From Rhizoclosmatium globosum (Eukaryota > Chytridiomycota > Chytridiomycetes > Chytridiales > Chytriomycetaceae): a stretch of 64,000 nt of DNA. The DNA is taken from NCBI GenBank assembly GCA_002104985.1, contig MCGO01000002.1, positions 434,001-498,000 on the forward strand, read 5' to 3'. The notes beneath the pieces are model-generated. The model was not told the DNA's origin and searched no databases. It saw only the letters and a list, made by a program, of their open reading frames with translations. A program made the translations under genes and the position numbers. This document shows, piece by piece, positions 9,503-21,178 of this stretch; positions within the stretch are counted from its first letter, which is position 1, and each line of letters opens with the position of its first letter.

Positions 9503-10966
9503 TTATTGCCCTGGGTACGATTGTCCAGGATAGGCTTGTCCATACGACTGCTGTTGAGGTTGCTGACCTGGATAAGCTTGAGCTTGACCAGAATATGCTT
9601 GGGCAGTGTAAGTTTGAGCCTGAGCATTGTAAGACTGACCGGGGTAAGACTGGCCCGGGTAGGACTGGTTTTGAGCTTGAGCAGGATAGGTTTGAGGTGC
9701 AGCAGCTTGGTATGGCTGGGTAGTAAATGCCTGACCGGGGTAGGTTGGTTGCTGTTGAGCGACAGGTGATCCATATTGCTGCTGTGGGGATTGGCCAGGG
9801 TATTGACCAAAACCAGTGGGACTGTAATCTCCAGCAGCAGTTGAAGACGCAGTTTGGCTGTATTGTAGCTGGGAGTGAGCGGCACCAGTTGAACTCATTG
9901 CAGCGTTTCCTGACGATGTGGGACTGTACTGTTGTCTCGAGTTTCCAGAAGGTTGTCCACCATATGCTCGTTTTGCTTGATGATAGTCGTTGGATGATGG
10001 AGCGGAAGTAGTTGTAGCAGGGGGGTAAGCGTATGCATTGCTGCTTCCAGAAGTGTTTCCAAAATCGTATTCGTATGTCTCTCCTTCATGTCCAGCTGAT
10101 TCGTTGTAGGCGGCACCTCCATATACAGGTTGTTGACCAAAGACGGGAGACAGTTGATCAACAGCAGATGGATCAGTTGTGTCTACTAGATTACCGACTG
10201 GAACACGACCACTTGCTGAAGTAGGCGCACGAGATGGAGCTCGACCACTAACGCTAGTGGGGGCTCTGTTGTTGCCTGAATTCTTCTGGGAGGGGCCGGG
10301 GTAGTCCAAATTGGGGTTCTTTGATGGAGGAGTTGGACCCCGCTCAAACTGATGGGCCTCCGACTGATTCGAATAGAATTCTGAGAGCTTCTGCACTTCC
10401 TCCTCACGTTTCTTCTGCAGAGATTTGCGACGGTAAAGGTAGGCAAAGGCGGCGAGCCCCACCACAATCAGACACCCCACACCAATCTGAATGGCCGTGG
10501 TAGAGGCCCCCGCCGGAGCTGCATCCGAGCCACTGCCACCATTTCCCGAGGAACCCGAGCCCGCATTCGCCGCGGTAAAAGCGGCCTTCAAGTCAGCCGT
10601 GGACTTGAGCTGCACCACGGCACTGGTCACCGAGTCCGCAGCGCCGCACTGAGGATTCGCCGCCGGACACATTGTGAAGGCGGCCGAGAACGAGGCCGAG
10701 CCGCCGGACACCGACGCCGCACACATCGCCGCAAGACACAGCTGGCCCGACGCCGCCTTCATCGAGTCAGGGCACGGAAGCCACGGCGTCGCAATTCCTT
10801 CCGTGAACGAGCAGAACGATCCGCTGCCACCCGAGGCGTACGAGAAGTTGACCACGAGTGTGTCCGCTGTCTTGGCCACCTTCGACATGTAGTTGGTTGT
10901 CAAGTACAGCGTTGTCGTCACTGGGCCAGAGGGTCCCTGTACTACTGAGAGGTATGCGTCCGTCAT
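9503..10966 (-). CDS. Single-pass membrane protein with Cys-rich ectodomain and prion-like YPGQ tail
   Basis: One long open segment of 487 aa from the ATG at 10966 to the TAA at 9503-9505. Order: a ~145-aa Ser/Ala-rich ectodomain with about seven Cys, a Gly/Ser/Asn linker, one transmembrane helix (IQIGVGCLIVVGLAAFAYLY), a basic juxtamembrane stretch (RRKSLQKKREEE), and a ~280-aa cytoplasmic tail rich in Pro, Gln, Gly, Tyr and Ser. The tail ends in repeats of YPGQ and related units. No signal peptide precedes the first Met. An acceptor-like site just upstream (gattcgcag on the minus strand) and a GTGAGT donor near 11043 suggest an unresolved 5' exon. Resembles fungal surface-sensor or adhesin layouts. 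The gene converges on the methyltransferase with a 121-bp gap. Confidence 0.75.
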   Translation of the reverse strand: MTDAYLSVVQGPSGPVTTTLYLTTNYMSKVAKTADTLVVNFSYASGGSGSFCSFTEGIATPWLPCPDSMKAASGQLCLAAMCAASVSGGSASFSAAFTMCPAANPQCGAADSVTSAVVQLKSTADLKAAFTAANAGSGSSGNGGSGSDAAPAGASTTAIQIGVGCLIVVGLAAFAYLYRRKSLQKKREEEVQKLSEFYSNQSEAHQFERGPTPPSKNPNLDYPGPSQKNSGNNRAPTSVSGRAPSRAPTSASGRVPVGNLVDTTDPSAVDQLSPVFGQQPVYGGAAYNESAGHEGETYEYDFGNTSGSSNAYAYPPATTTSAPSSNDYHQAKRAYGGQPSGNSRQQYSPTSSGNAAMSSTGAAHSQLQYSQTASSTAAGDYSPTGFGQYPGQSPQQQYGSPVAQQQPTYPGQAFTTQPYQAAAPQTYPAQAQNQSYPGQSYPGQSYNAQAQTYTAQAYSGQAQAYPGQQPQQQSYGQAYPGQSYPGQ

Positions 10967-11284
10967 TCCTGCGAATCAATCACGCCTCAATCAACAAACA
11001 ATTTGTTAGAGCGGCAAAATTGGTTTCATTCCCTCCCACTCACCACTAATGAATAATTCCTTGTCATCGTTCCTCCTTACCTTCTCACGAATCAGTAGCG
11101 AGGCATAAGGAGCTCATGTTTATGATGAGGTTTCGGTGTAGTCTGGCTTAAAAAAATGTAGTTCGCTTCGAGTATTTGGGATGGAGGTACATGCTAAAGA
11201 AAAGAGCTGAAGAGAATGTTTTACTGCTTTTTTTTTCACTGTATAGTATTCTTGAATGTTAAGGGGATGTTGGGAAGGAGTGTT

Positions 11285-12787
11285 ATGAAAATGTCTCTTA
11301 ACGAACCGATTTATGCATTCTTATCGAATGTCCTTCCCGATGAGATGGCTGCAGCACTGAGCGATCAGCGAGTTGTTGCGTTTGCTCTCTCGGTTGTTGC
11401 GTCGCTTGGGACCTTCCTTGGCGGATTATTGACATTGGTTCTTGTGAAGTGGATGGGCATGACAGCCAGCAGCAACTCCGGCGTCAGTGGCACTCTCGTC
11501 GGCGTCCTCCAAGGTACACAGTGACGTGATATGTACTCTGTCCAACGGTTATTGATTCGAAAGCTCTGCAGCCTTCTCGGCGGGTGTGATGCTCTACATG
11601 ACTTTTATGGACTTGATCCCGGAAGCAACGGCGGCTCTTGGCGCTCGTGAAACAATGATTTATTTCTTTGTGGGAGTCGCTGTGTTTGGTGTCATTGAAG
11701 CCGTCTTTTTGGATGACCACGGACATGACGATGGTGAGGCTGACCACGACCATACCCACGACGACAAGGACCATGGACATGATGACAAAAATGATAAGAA
11801 TGAAAAGAAGGAGAAGAAAGATAAGAAGAAGAAGGAGAGCGGCGTGGTCGACATCAACTCCGAGAAGGGACAGAAACAGTTGATGCGTACTTCACTCATC
11901 ACATTTTGGGCCCTCCTGCTGCACAACATGCCAGGTACGTTTTATATTACTCTCAAAATCAAACCAAACTGACTCGTTTGTAGAGGGTCTTGGAGTTTAC
12001 TTATCGGCTTTGACGGACGTGAGACTTGGACTCCAACTTGCAGTCGCTATCTGCTTGCACAATATTCCTGAAGGCATGGCTGTTGCTATTCCTCTCTATG
12101 CAGCGGGTGGAAGCAGTACTTATGTTCTTGGGATGACGTTAGCAAATGGGTTGGGTATGTCGATTTTTTTCTCCTCGAAATTTTACCCCTTTCAAAAACT
12201 GACCCCCCTCTGCTTTTATAGCTGAACCAATTGGTGTCATGGTCGGTGTCGCTTTCTTTGGCCAGTATTTAACGCCATCTGTCTTGTCACGTTGTCTTGC
12301 TGCAGTTGGAGGAATCATGTGTTGTATCTCAATCCATGAATTACAACCTACGGCAATCAAGTATGCTGGTCAGGGACGTGCTTCAATTAGTCTGTTTGCC
12401 GGAATGTTTGTCGTATTTTTGGCGTTGGAGGCTGTGACAGAGTATTTTGGACACCCTCACAGTCATGGTGGTTCTGAAGTTGGACATGGGCATTCGCATG
12501 GAGGACAGGCTCACGGTGGACATGGACACAGTCATGGTAGTCCAAGCGTTGGCTTCGATAAGCCTGTTGTTGTCGCTGCTGTTGCGGAAGAGGAGGAGGT
12601 GGTTTGGGCTGGTCAAGGAGAATCAAACCTGAAGTTGGAGAAACCAGTCAAGTTCATCAAGAAAGGTGGAAAGAGCGAAGATACTAAGCCTCATAACGGA
12701 CACACGCATAGTCATTCCCACTCTCATTCTCACAGTGGGGAGAGTGGGCATTCTCATTCTCATGGGGCGCAAGGCGATGCGCATTGA
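11285..12787 (+). CDS. ZIP-family zinc transporter (ZupT/ZTP29-like), His-rich
   Basis: Four exons, 11285-11513, 11572-11934, 11984-12154 and 12222-12787, all in phase, with introns of 58, 49 and 67 nt. Several transmembrane helices are visible. The metal-transport signatures are HNMPEG, formed across the second intron, and HNIPEGMAVAIPLY in the third exon, as in ZupT/ZTP29-type ZIP proteins that move Zn2+ and related metals into the cytosol. A large His/Asp/Lys loop follows the second exon helices (HGHDDGEADHDHTHDDKDHG), and the C-terminus carries many HSH/HGH repeats, likely zinc-sensing or chelating. The start could also be ATG at 11216, 11267 or 11291; 11285 is a compromise. It converges on the GPI-type gene with a 93-bp gap. 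Confidence 0.92.
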
Positions 12788-12880
12788 TTTTTCTGTAAAT
12801 TATTCCAAGTAATAAAAGTAACATCTGGGGATAAAAAACGTTATAGACAATGAATGAGATATATTGGAACGAAAAGAGAT

Positions 12881-14124
12881 TTAAAGAATGAACGCTGCAG
12901 CCGCCAGTGCCACAACACTACCCGCAAGACCAGTTGCAAATGCTCCTGCTGCTGACTTGGCCGTGGTAGCCGTTGCAGCAGACCCAGTAGTGCCAGATGA
13001 ACCTGTTGTACCAGTTGAACCACTACCTCCAGCTCCCGAAACAATCTTTGGGACATTGTTCAGCACAGTTGCATCAACCCAGGTAGCACTTGGATCCAAA
13101 GGCTTATCCTGGAACAACCAAGTCAAATCCAAGAAACGCAGAACTCCCGTATCTGGAGTGTACTGAACAAGAATATTGTATGAAGCAGCATATCTTGTGT
13201 AAGCTGATGTTCCAGTTTGAGGAGGGGTGGCGGCCTGGGTGGTGACGTTGATGTAGGAGTTCACAACCCAAAGCCCGGAATAATCGTCAGGGACGAAAGC
13301 AACATGGGCTGGAGCTCCGTCATGCTCGTTCTGAGATGCGTTCTTGTAGAGGAATGTTGCGGTTTGTCCATGCATCGAAGGGAATGTGGCTCCAACAGGT
13401 TGAGGAGCTGCTCCCCACTCATTGTAATGAATTCTATATGCCCAGACTTCTCCTGCATTGGTTCCAGGAACTCCAAAGAAGTACATGTTGAAAAAGGCAT
13501 GGGCGATAACGGGGTTTGTGTACTTGGAAATGGGTGTTGGGATGCTGTTGAAGTTGGCATCAACCCAAGCCAATGAGAAAGGAACAGTCTTGTCCACATC
13601 CTTGGAAAGGTTCTGATCACTAGCATCTCCCAATCGAATCATCTTTCCCTTGTCAAATGCGTAGATTACAAGGGTGTCGTAATCCATGATCGCCTTGACG
13701 TTCTCATAGTCAGGGATGAGACCAGTGGTCTGAATCTTGCGCCACACTTGGTCTTTGTAAAAGTATTCGTGAATAGTTGTGGGATCATTTGGGTCTGCGT
13801 TCTGTAATGTATGCAATAGTTAGCTTTGCCATAGTTTGAAATAATTGATTGTACCAAGAACAAGGCAGAATTGAGATAGAAGCTTGGAATGCAAATAATG
13901 TTCTTGCTAGTGAATGGAGGACGATTTGGCAAGGCAGTAATGTTAACGGCTTGGGCGGGCAAGGGTGAGGTCCATCCACTTATCGTTGCTCCTAGGTTGA
14001 GATCCCCGTAAGGAGAACCAAACACATAGAGTTCTCCAGCAGGGTTAAACAAGGGACATCCGTTTGGACCCGGCGCTAGAGTGGTGGCTGCGGCAATCGA
14101 GGCCAGAAGGACGATGCCAAACAT
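12881..14124 (-). CDS. Secreted, GPI-anchor-type surface protein, family not recognised
   Basis: Two exons, 14124-13855 and 13801-12881 (minus strand), joined in phase 0 across a 53-nt intron (GTACAA to cattacag), give 396 aa. The start at 14124 is chosen because it begins a clear signal peptide (MFGIVLLASIAAATTLA). An upstream in-frame ATG at 14166 would bury it. The body has aromatic-rich, beta-like segments. The C-terminus has a Gly/Ser/Thr-rich spacer and ends in a hydrophobic tail (AGSVVALAAAAFIL) without a basic anchor, typical of GPI attachment. It probably sits at the cell surface or wall. No enzyme motif was recognised. Confidence 0.82.
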
Positions 14125-14325
14125 TTCGATTTGTGGTTCCTTTCTGGAAGACACACTTGAGCTCAACCAAATTGGGATCTTGGCATCCTGCCAATATGAA
14201 TATGATTTTGTAACACATAATCGAGAATAATTTAGAATATCATCGACGATGATACCGTGGGTGATGCATCACGCATTAACTTCTTAGTATTCTTGGAACT
14301 AACTAGTATGAGACCATTCAATTTA

Positions 14326-15516
14326 TTAAGAACTCGCTCGCTCTATTTCTACATCTATATTCAAAGCATTCTTCTTTCCTGAGCTTCCAGGAGATGACAG
14401 GTTGAAATCTCGGATACGAGCGTTGATTTCAGGAATACGCAACTCTGCCCATTCTTTACTTCTCCTTCTCCAAAGAGCTTCTTTGGTTTCTGCAAACTTT
14501 GGAGGATCAGCAGATGTAGGCAGGGGTGATTGGGTGACAGTTTGTTTACTTGGAGAAATCCAAGATGTCAGAGCTTTGAGGCCAAACGAGAGCGATGAAT
14601 TGGGTTGAGACTGCGAGGGCGCGGATTCTCGAAAGCATTCTGCGTAAATATTCTTGAGCTCTATCCGAAGTTTCTGAATATCTTCATCAATGTCCTTGTG
14701 TTTTTCCACCCATCCAGGTAGGGTATTCTGCGACTTGAGCATACGATTCATGAAAAACTCAGTATCAGAAAGATGCACGTTCAGGCGTTCGTCAGTGTCA
14801 AAAGCGATTGGTTTTCCCCGACCAGGAAGTTCATCGAATTGACCTTGTCTTCGCGCATTCGCGATCCGCTCTTCCACCAGTGAATCAAATGTTTCGAGAG
14901 TTGGACGAATCGTCATGTAATCTTCAAAGAGTTGTTGGGTGGGTGTTTTGTATGCTTCTGCATCGGATTTCGCATGTTGAGCACGAATGATAGTGGCCGA
15001 TCGAGCCAGAGGGCTTTTCGCAGCGGCAGAAGAAGACGCGGCGGATGCAGGGCCCTCCAAGTATTTGCGGTTTGCTGTTGATATTTAACCTCTGTAGACT
15101 GTAGCAGGCGGCGAAGCGAGCGACTCACCGACGGGCTGCCGCACGCCGACCTTCTCATTCAGGTCCGCACCGGCGCGTGATGCCTGGTTCGACTGGATGA
15201 CGAAGCGTTTCGTGATTGCGTCCTTGCCTTTCGAGTTGTCGCCGGTGATTGGCGTCTCGGTCGCGACGAAGGCGAGTGCCGCCGCGCGTTTGAGAACGCC
15301 GCCGAGGCTTTGGTTGAGCACGCGCGAATCGACGTCGGCGCTGATTTCGAGTGGCGCCGACGAGAGCACCTGGTCGTTTGTTGTTGAAGTGGCGTCGACG
15401 GTCGTTGCGTGCTCGCTGGATTCGATCGCCTTCTGTGCTGTTCCTGCTGTTCCACTGGACGACGACGTGGATGTGTGGCGGAGACGCCGAATTTGAAGGC
15501 GCAGATGTGTTAGCAT
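14326..15516 (-). CDS. DNAJC28 / DUF1992-type protein, probably mitochondrial
   Basis: Two exons, 15516-15129 and 15074-14326, joined in phase across a 54-nt intron (GTGAGTCG to atcaacag), give 378 aa. The start at 15516 gives a basic, hydroxylated leader (MLTHLRLQIRRLRHTSTSSS) that looks like a mitochondrial presequence. An upstream ATG at 15546 is possible. The second exon carries the DUF1992 core: SLVEERIANARRQGQFDELP and GRGKPIAFD, with a C-terminal extension. Family members are named DNAJC28 in animals, and no J domain is seen here. The molecular role is not settled. It is head-to-head with the SAP-like gene. Confidence 0.86.
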
Positions 15517-15540
15517 TTGGTTGAAAGAAAGATTCTCCAA
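15517..15540. promoter_or_regulatory. Minimal 24-bp divergent spacer
   Basis: Only 24 bp separate the chosen start codons of the DUF1992 gene (minus, 15516) and the SAP-like gene (plus, 15541). The plus start sits in the palindrome ATGCAT (15541-15546), which also offers an in-frame minus-strand ATG. If that one is used, the two start codons overlap. Promoter elements must therefore lie inside transcribed or coding DNA. Confidence 0.6.
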
Positions 15541-17218
15541 ATGCATTCCAAAGAATCCCTCGCTCGGTTGACAAAGAAGGACTTGGCTCAAATCATCAAG
15601 GCGAATACTTGGGATATTGATACGGCTCTGAAGGTAGACTGGCGTTTGAACCTATAACCGTGTGCTGATGTGTCCTGTCAAACTCCAACTAGAAAGATGT
15701 TCTCATTGCGGCAATTCTTACTCATCAGGCACCTGTCGAGCATACAGATACCGCAGAAGCTGTTATGGAACTGGCAGAGGAGAAGGCTCCTAACTTGGAT
15801 TCACTTTCACGTCCGGAACTCGTCAAACTAGCAAAATCTCTAGTAGTCTCTGCAACAGGGAAGGTAATGAATTCAAATAAGAAGAGTCTCATTATATTAA
15901 TATTAATGAATAGAAACATGAGCTGGTGGAGCGAATCATGGCAGCTCAACAACAGAATGTTCGTCTGACGGACGGAGACCCTCCCGCAGTGCTCGACAGA
16001 GAAGCACAAGTTCCAAAAACCTATTTTTGTGTCATTGAACGCGCGGAATTTGCTTCAGAAGGAAAGGGATATCCTGGAATTGCCATATTAAAATCCGGCC
16101 TCGTGTTTCTTGAAGATTCAGAATCAAAGAAGGCACATCCTCTCCGACTACCGATACATCATAATAACGGTGCTCTTCCCGACGGATACCTGGATAATAT
16201 TGTTTGCCGTCCATGCCTTGAAAAGAACAGGGCAATGGGCATCTTTTTCATCAACAAGTGAGTGGTGTATATTTTTCCTATCGCGACTTATGGAATATTT
16301 AGATCTCAAACAGACTCTGCAGTAGAGCCTGTTCATCCCCAAGTCGGTCATTCAGCAGGCCCATCCTTTTCATTTGATTTCACAACCAAACCGCCTATCA
16401 TCACCAGTACTCCCAATAATATTGGTGGCATAATAGTCAGCGAGGTGAAAGAAATCGCTTCGGCCTCTGCGAGACCTGAACCCTTGCTTTCTAAACATGA
16501 CGAAGCCCTGAACGATAACAATATTCTGGACGAAATCAGTATGATATCAGAAACAGCGAACGATGTTCTTGCAGCTCTTGATATGTGCGATGAAGAGCCA
16601 GAATTCAAAGGCACACCTTCATCGGTGACATCTGATGTTGGAAATACATCGTTCGCCACCTCCAAAGAATTCGTGTCTCTATCAGCCTCGCCTTCAGCCA
16701 TTCCAATCTCATCAAAAATAACAGCTCTTCCCTCTCCTCGTGCCGCTATTCCCTCCAGTCATAGAAAGCCTGTGAAACAATCGCTGCACATTGAACTCGC
16801 CCAACGACGTATGTCACAAAAATTGCATTCATCCCAGGCATCTCAAGCAGCGCGCGATAAAAAGCTCGCAGAAACACGAAGATTGGCCACACACGCCACA
16901 GAGACATTAGATCCCCCCGTAGACGATATCTCTCCCGACAACAGTTTTTCGAGTACAACGACTAGTGGAAGTGGGCGTTCATTGAAGTTGCCTGCACCTG
17001 CCAAGGAAAGGAAAGCAAGAGGGGAAGTATTGTGGAAGCCACCAACACGACCTGCATCGGTATTAGATACGAGCAGCTACGTTCCGAAAGAAGATGAGAG
17101 TATTGCGAAAGCTGTTGAAGATATTCTGGGTCAAACTGAGAGGGGGAGTGAAGAGGAGTGGAAGATGATTACTGGAATGGGACAGATGGGGAGTAAAAAA
17201 GTTGTGAGGAGTCCGTAA
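15541..17218 (+). CDS. Protein with two SAP-like helical repeats, otherwise unrecognised
   Basis: Four exons, 15541-15633, 15693-15863, 15914-16257 and 16303-17218, all in phase with introns of 59, 50 and 45 nt (507 aa). Two repeats span the first three exons, LARLTKKDLAQIIKANTWDI and LDSLSRPELVKLAKSLVV. Each is followed by a Lys-containing segment and a hydrophobic helix (KKDVLIAAIL and KKHELVERIM), resembling the helix-extended-helix pattern of SAP domains. A middle globular part (about residues 95-200) contains GYPGIAILKSGLVFLED. The C-terminal 300 residues are Ser/Pro-rich and probably disordered. If the SAP assignment holds, a nucleic-acid-linked role is likely. I do not recognise the family. 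Confidence 0.78.
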
Positions 17219-17356
17219 TTGTTTCATGTGTGGAGAATGTTAGAGAATGGTTCAGAAGGGTGTGTGAGAGGAAGGCGGTAGAACTTGGCAGAACTTGGTG
17301 TTTGGTGTTGATTTCATTTGGCCAAAAACAAAAAAGAACCAACCAAACGTTTCACT

Positions 17357-18564
17357 ATGTCAGCTGTTGACGAAAAGGAAGGAAAGTTTATCTCAAGGCC
17401 TGTTACTTCATCAGATCTGCTGCAATGGGCAATCATTAACAAGGCGACTGAGAAGGAAGATGCTCCAGCAAGGGATGAGCCTATGGTTCCAAGAGAGCCT
17501 ATTGTAAGCTTGCCGCTCGTAAAGATACGGAATCTTAATGAATTCATAGGATCCAAAATGGGTCGACATCATCTTGGGACAGCCCGATTCCGTTCGCATG
17601 AAGGGTATGCAGTCCTTGATCATCCACAACCTATGCTTACTCTGACATCCAGAGTGCGTCGAAATCATCAAAGATGCCTCAAAGACTCTCGACGAGAAAC
17701 TGCAAGCCTTCGATGAGCTTGAAATGGTGAGTTACTCTCAGGATGTTTCAAACTTGCTAACACTCAGTCTAGCTTATTGAATCTCTGGACAATGCCAATG
17801 ACTTGAGAAAACTAGGCCTCTGGAAACCAATCTTCGAAGTCTTGAAAAGTGATCCTGAGGCGGAGCTGCGAGCTTTTGCCGCTTGGGTGATGGGAACTGC
17901 AGTTCAAAACAACCCTGGAGCTCAGAAAGATGTAATACTTTTCCGCATGTGTTTTATTGTGACTTATGGCCCCATTACTACAGTTTTTGGCTGTCGAGGG
18001 CCTACCCATTCTTGTTCACGCTCTTGGAAATGACTCTGACTCTGAAGTTCGAGCCAAATGCATGACTTGTCTCTCTGGTCTTGTCCGCCACAACCCTGCC
18101 GCCTACCAACTCTTGGGTGCTAATTCCACTTCAAATCTTGGGCTTGAACCTGTTCTTCAGCTTATCAAGAGCACCAATGGAAACTGGAGCAAGGCGCAAA
18201 AACGCGCTGTATTTTTCTTGGATGGTCTTGTGAGCGGAACTAGTGGAGAGGAGGGGGATGTTATCGCAAAGGCGGTTGAAGATGCAAAGAAGGGTAACTG
18301 GGCGGCAGATATCGCGGCCATGTTGGAAGCCGATCAGAATATTGACGCGGACTTATTGGAAAAGGTTCGTCTTTCGCAATACTATACAACACTGACGATT
18401 GATAAACGCAGAGTATATCACTGGTAATTCATTTGGGAGAAAAGAACGTAGTTGCAGACGATTTTAAGTTGAGGTTGAAAGGTGTACTCGCATCTGCAAC
18501 TTCAAAATATGCTGCAGACTTGGATCAAGACCTCGTCAATGCCGCGAAAACTATGTTTCAATAA
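17357..18564 (+). CDS. FES1: HSP70 nucleotide exchange factor, Fes1/HspBP1 family
   Basis: Six exons, 17357-17503, 17550-17604, 17653-17726, 17773-17931, 17984-18364 and 18412-18564, all in phase (322 aa), introns 46-52 nt. The N-terminus has [11 protein letters not shown], the conserved Fes1 start. Armadillo-like repeats follow, with [20 protein letters not shown] at the usual position and [19 protein letters not shown] in the next exon. Fes1/HspBP1 proteins release ADP from cytosolic HSP70 and help protein folding and turnover. Length is close to the family norm. The stop at 18562-18564 lies one base from the stop of the convergent site-2 protease gene, so the 3' UTRs must overlap as antisense RNA. 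Confidence 0.93.
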
Positions 18565-18565
18565 A

Positions 18566-20871
18566 CTATATTATTGAGTTGATTGTTGCCACAATTATTA
18601 ATATTCCCAGCAGCAAAGTTGAAACACGCCCCAGTACTCGCAGGATTCTATCTTTGTACAAACGCAGCTTTGACAATGCTTTCATACCAAGTTTCATTCC
18701 ACTGGGTAATGTACCGCTAGACTGGATTTCAAGAAATATATCAAACAGAGCCGAAAATGCATGGAACCCATCCATATCTTGAGCTGGAATCATATTGAAG
18801 AATGCAAGCGCAGTATTGAAGGAGATTAAAAAACTAGTATGGCATTAGTGAATTAGATAATCGTCGTTTGATACTTACTGCAATATTCGCTCAATCTTGT
18901 AAGGGACAGAAAGAGGAAAATACCGATGTCTTGGATAGAAACAGCCTATTCGAACTGAAATGAAAGTTAGGGAGTTATGGAATTGGCGCATCAACGAACC
19001 CGATTCAGAAATCTCCCGAGGATCTCCAAGATATAAAACAGTCCGCAATGGAATAGGGATATGTCGGTCTGTCATAGGAACGGAACCTTCAACGTTGCCC
19101 CTTCCGAAAATATGTGATTTTGAGGATTTCGTTACATTCAGCTCTGATACATGATCTTTCCTTTGTCGTTTAATCTCTTTTCGCTCCAAAATATCAAGAG
19201 TGTGTAATCGAATGATACGTATATGTTGATTGGGAATGTAGGCGGACATACAAAGCTGTGGCTCAGATGTGTTTGGGCAATCGCCATCAACTGAACATAG
19301 ATCCGCAAAACGAAGAACAGATTCTAAGTCGACACAAGATTTTGGCGATGATTGCAGCTGTGATTCAGATGTTCAGAACACATAAAGGTCCATCACAATA
19401 CACACCGCATCCTTGTGCAATTCAATCAAGGGGCGCATATTGACAATATCTTGGGGTAAAAAGCATTGGTAGGCGTTTCCATAATCGCCTAATGGTCTCT
19501 CGAGATCAACGTTACAACATGACGCAGGACCTATCAGGTTTTAGAATATATCCACATAAATTCAAAACCAAACAAACAAACCATTTGAAATGACTTCTTT
19601 GTCAATACAGTATCCTTGACGTACCGACGCACTGGTTTCAAGCGCCTTTGCGAGTCCAGTATCCCAGTCATTTACACCAAAACTGATTTGTACTTCATTA
19701 ACTGCCATTATTATGGAACCAACAGGCAAGTTTGTATGTAGCGGGGACTGTTTTTCCACGTCAAGGACAACCACACCTCCATTCCAAGCAGATCCGTTGT
19801 GAATAGACCGCAAATCACGGTATACCCATCCAATCCAAGATGGAAGAGTCATTAAAATAACCAACGAAGTTATCGCAAAGACTGCATTATGCCAGACTCC
19901 AGCACACACGATTTTAAGTTTGGCCCAAGGTGGTATGAACTTCAATGCAGTGTCGTCAAGATCAACAAAGGCTCCAGGGTAGATTAACCAGATAAAAACT
20001 CCAGCCGCTTGCATCTGCACTTGCTCTCTAATCATCGATTTAATAAAAACAGGAGTATCATGAAGTTTACATTGATGCTGCAATGGCATGACCAGCTTCG
20101 TGAAACACTCCAGCAAAGAATAAAGCGAAAAAATAGTATCCGACGGCATATAATGGGAGGTTGATACCAGGTATCTATGAACAGTTACCGCGTGTTCCGT
20201 TTTCAATGATTCATACCAGAGAAACCAAGAACCGTCCATTCGTAGGACTCTCGAGATTAGGACCACTTGAATAGGCCAACGTCCGATTAACTACATCAAC
20301 ATCGACGGTTCGCCATTCTAAGTCAGTGCCGTTTTGAAACGAGATTGTAGGAGAATGATGGTTGTGCACAAAGAAGTCTCTGACAGCCAGCACACAACAT
20401 ACAATCATCATCACAACACTAAGCACAAGTGCAATGCATCCGAATATAGCGCCACAGGCGAACCAGTGATGGAGCAGGGCTTTCAATTGCTGGTTGCACA
20501 GGCCTAAGTTTCGCCACACAACGTCATTCAGCGCAATCGTCGTCACTTTCAGTTGAAGTAAAGAGTATGAAATAATGGCTAAAGGCATGGCATTTTGTCG
20601 ATCGGAATGCTGAGGTAGGATATTGCTGCCGTCGTTCTTCAATTGGTTGCTGTGAGCAATAAGGCGGCGATGAATCCTTGGCTATTTGATTCATTCAGTT
20701 TAACTGCGTTTCTATGCTCTCATATACTTGCATATTGTGTCCGGAGAAGGAAGAGGGAGGCATGAACGAATCCCCAGAACAACGTGACAGCCAAAATGAA
20801 GTCAAAAAGCATAAATCCTACTGTATTTCTCCTTCTTCCTTTCTCGACCAAATTTGATGTTGGAATATTAT
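18566..20871 (-). CDS. Site-2 protease, membrane-embedded zinc metalloprotease (5' end uncertain)
   Basis: A multi-exon minus-strand gene. The catalytic zinc motif FHEAGHA is encoded near 20105-20125 within a transmembrane segment. It is followed by [10 protein letters not shown] and [14 protein letters not shown], both typical of animal/fungal S2P. The third site, [13 protein letters not shown], is near 18770-18810 and supplies the conserved NxxPxxxLDG-type ligand Asp. A verified intron (donor GTAAGTAT at 18878, acceptor near 18834) links the last two exons in phase. A Cys-containing luminal insertion precedes it. The first exons (TM1 near 20755-20871) are uncertain; no start ATG was fixed. 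S2P cleaves membrane-anchored transcription factors of the SREBP type within the Golgi membrane. It converges on Fes1 and diverges from glutamate synthase. Confidence 0.88.
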
Positions 20872-21178
20872 CTACAAAGAAACATAGATAATTATTGGCG
20901 ATTGGGAAAGAAATGGAATCTCTAGTTTATCTGAATAGTTAGAAGGAGAAAGGAAGGAGGCCGATACTTTGTTTCTATTCGATCCTATGTATGCAGAAAT
21001 CGAGTAATATTCCTTGTGCTTTCCAAAAAGATGAAACGTTATCAGTGGGAGGAAGGGGGTGGCTCCATTATCTAGCCAATCAGATTTGTTTCAGATTGGC
21101 AGCGAGATCAAGAAAAGGCACTGTCTGTAAAAAAGTCATCCAACAAAAACTTCACGCACACATCGCAACTTTCCAACT
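20872..21178. promoter_or_regulatory. Divergent intergenic region, site-2 protease / glutamate synthase
   Basis: About 300 bp between the uncertain 5' end of the protease gene and the glutamate synthase start. It contains pyrimidine-rich stretches on the minus strand, but no motif that I can assign. It probably includes the first exon or exons of the protease. Confidence 0.4.
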
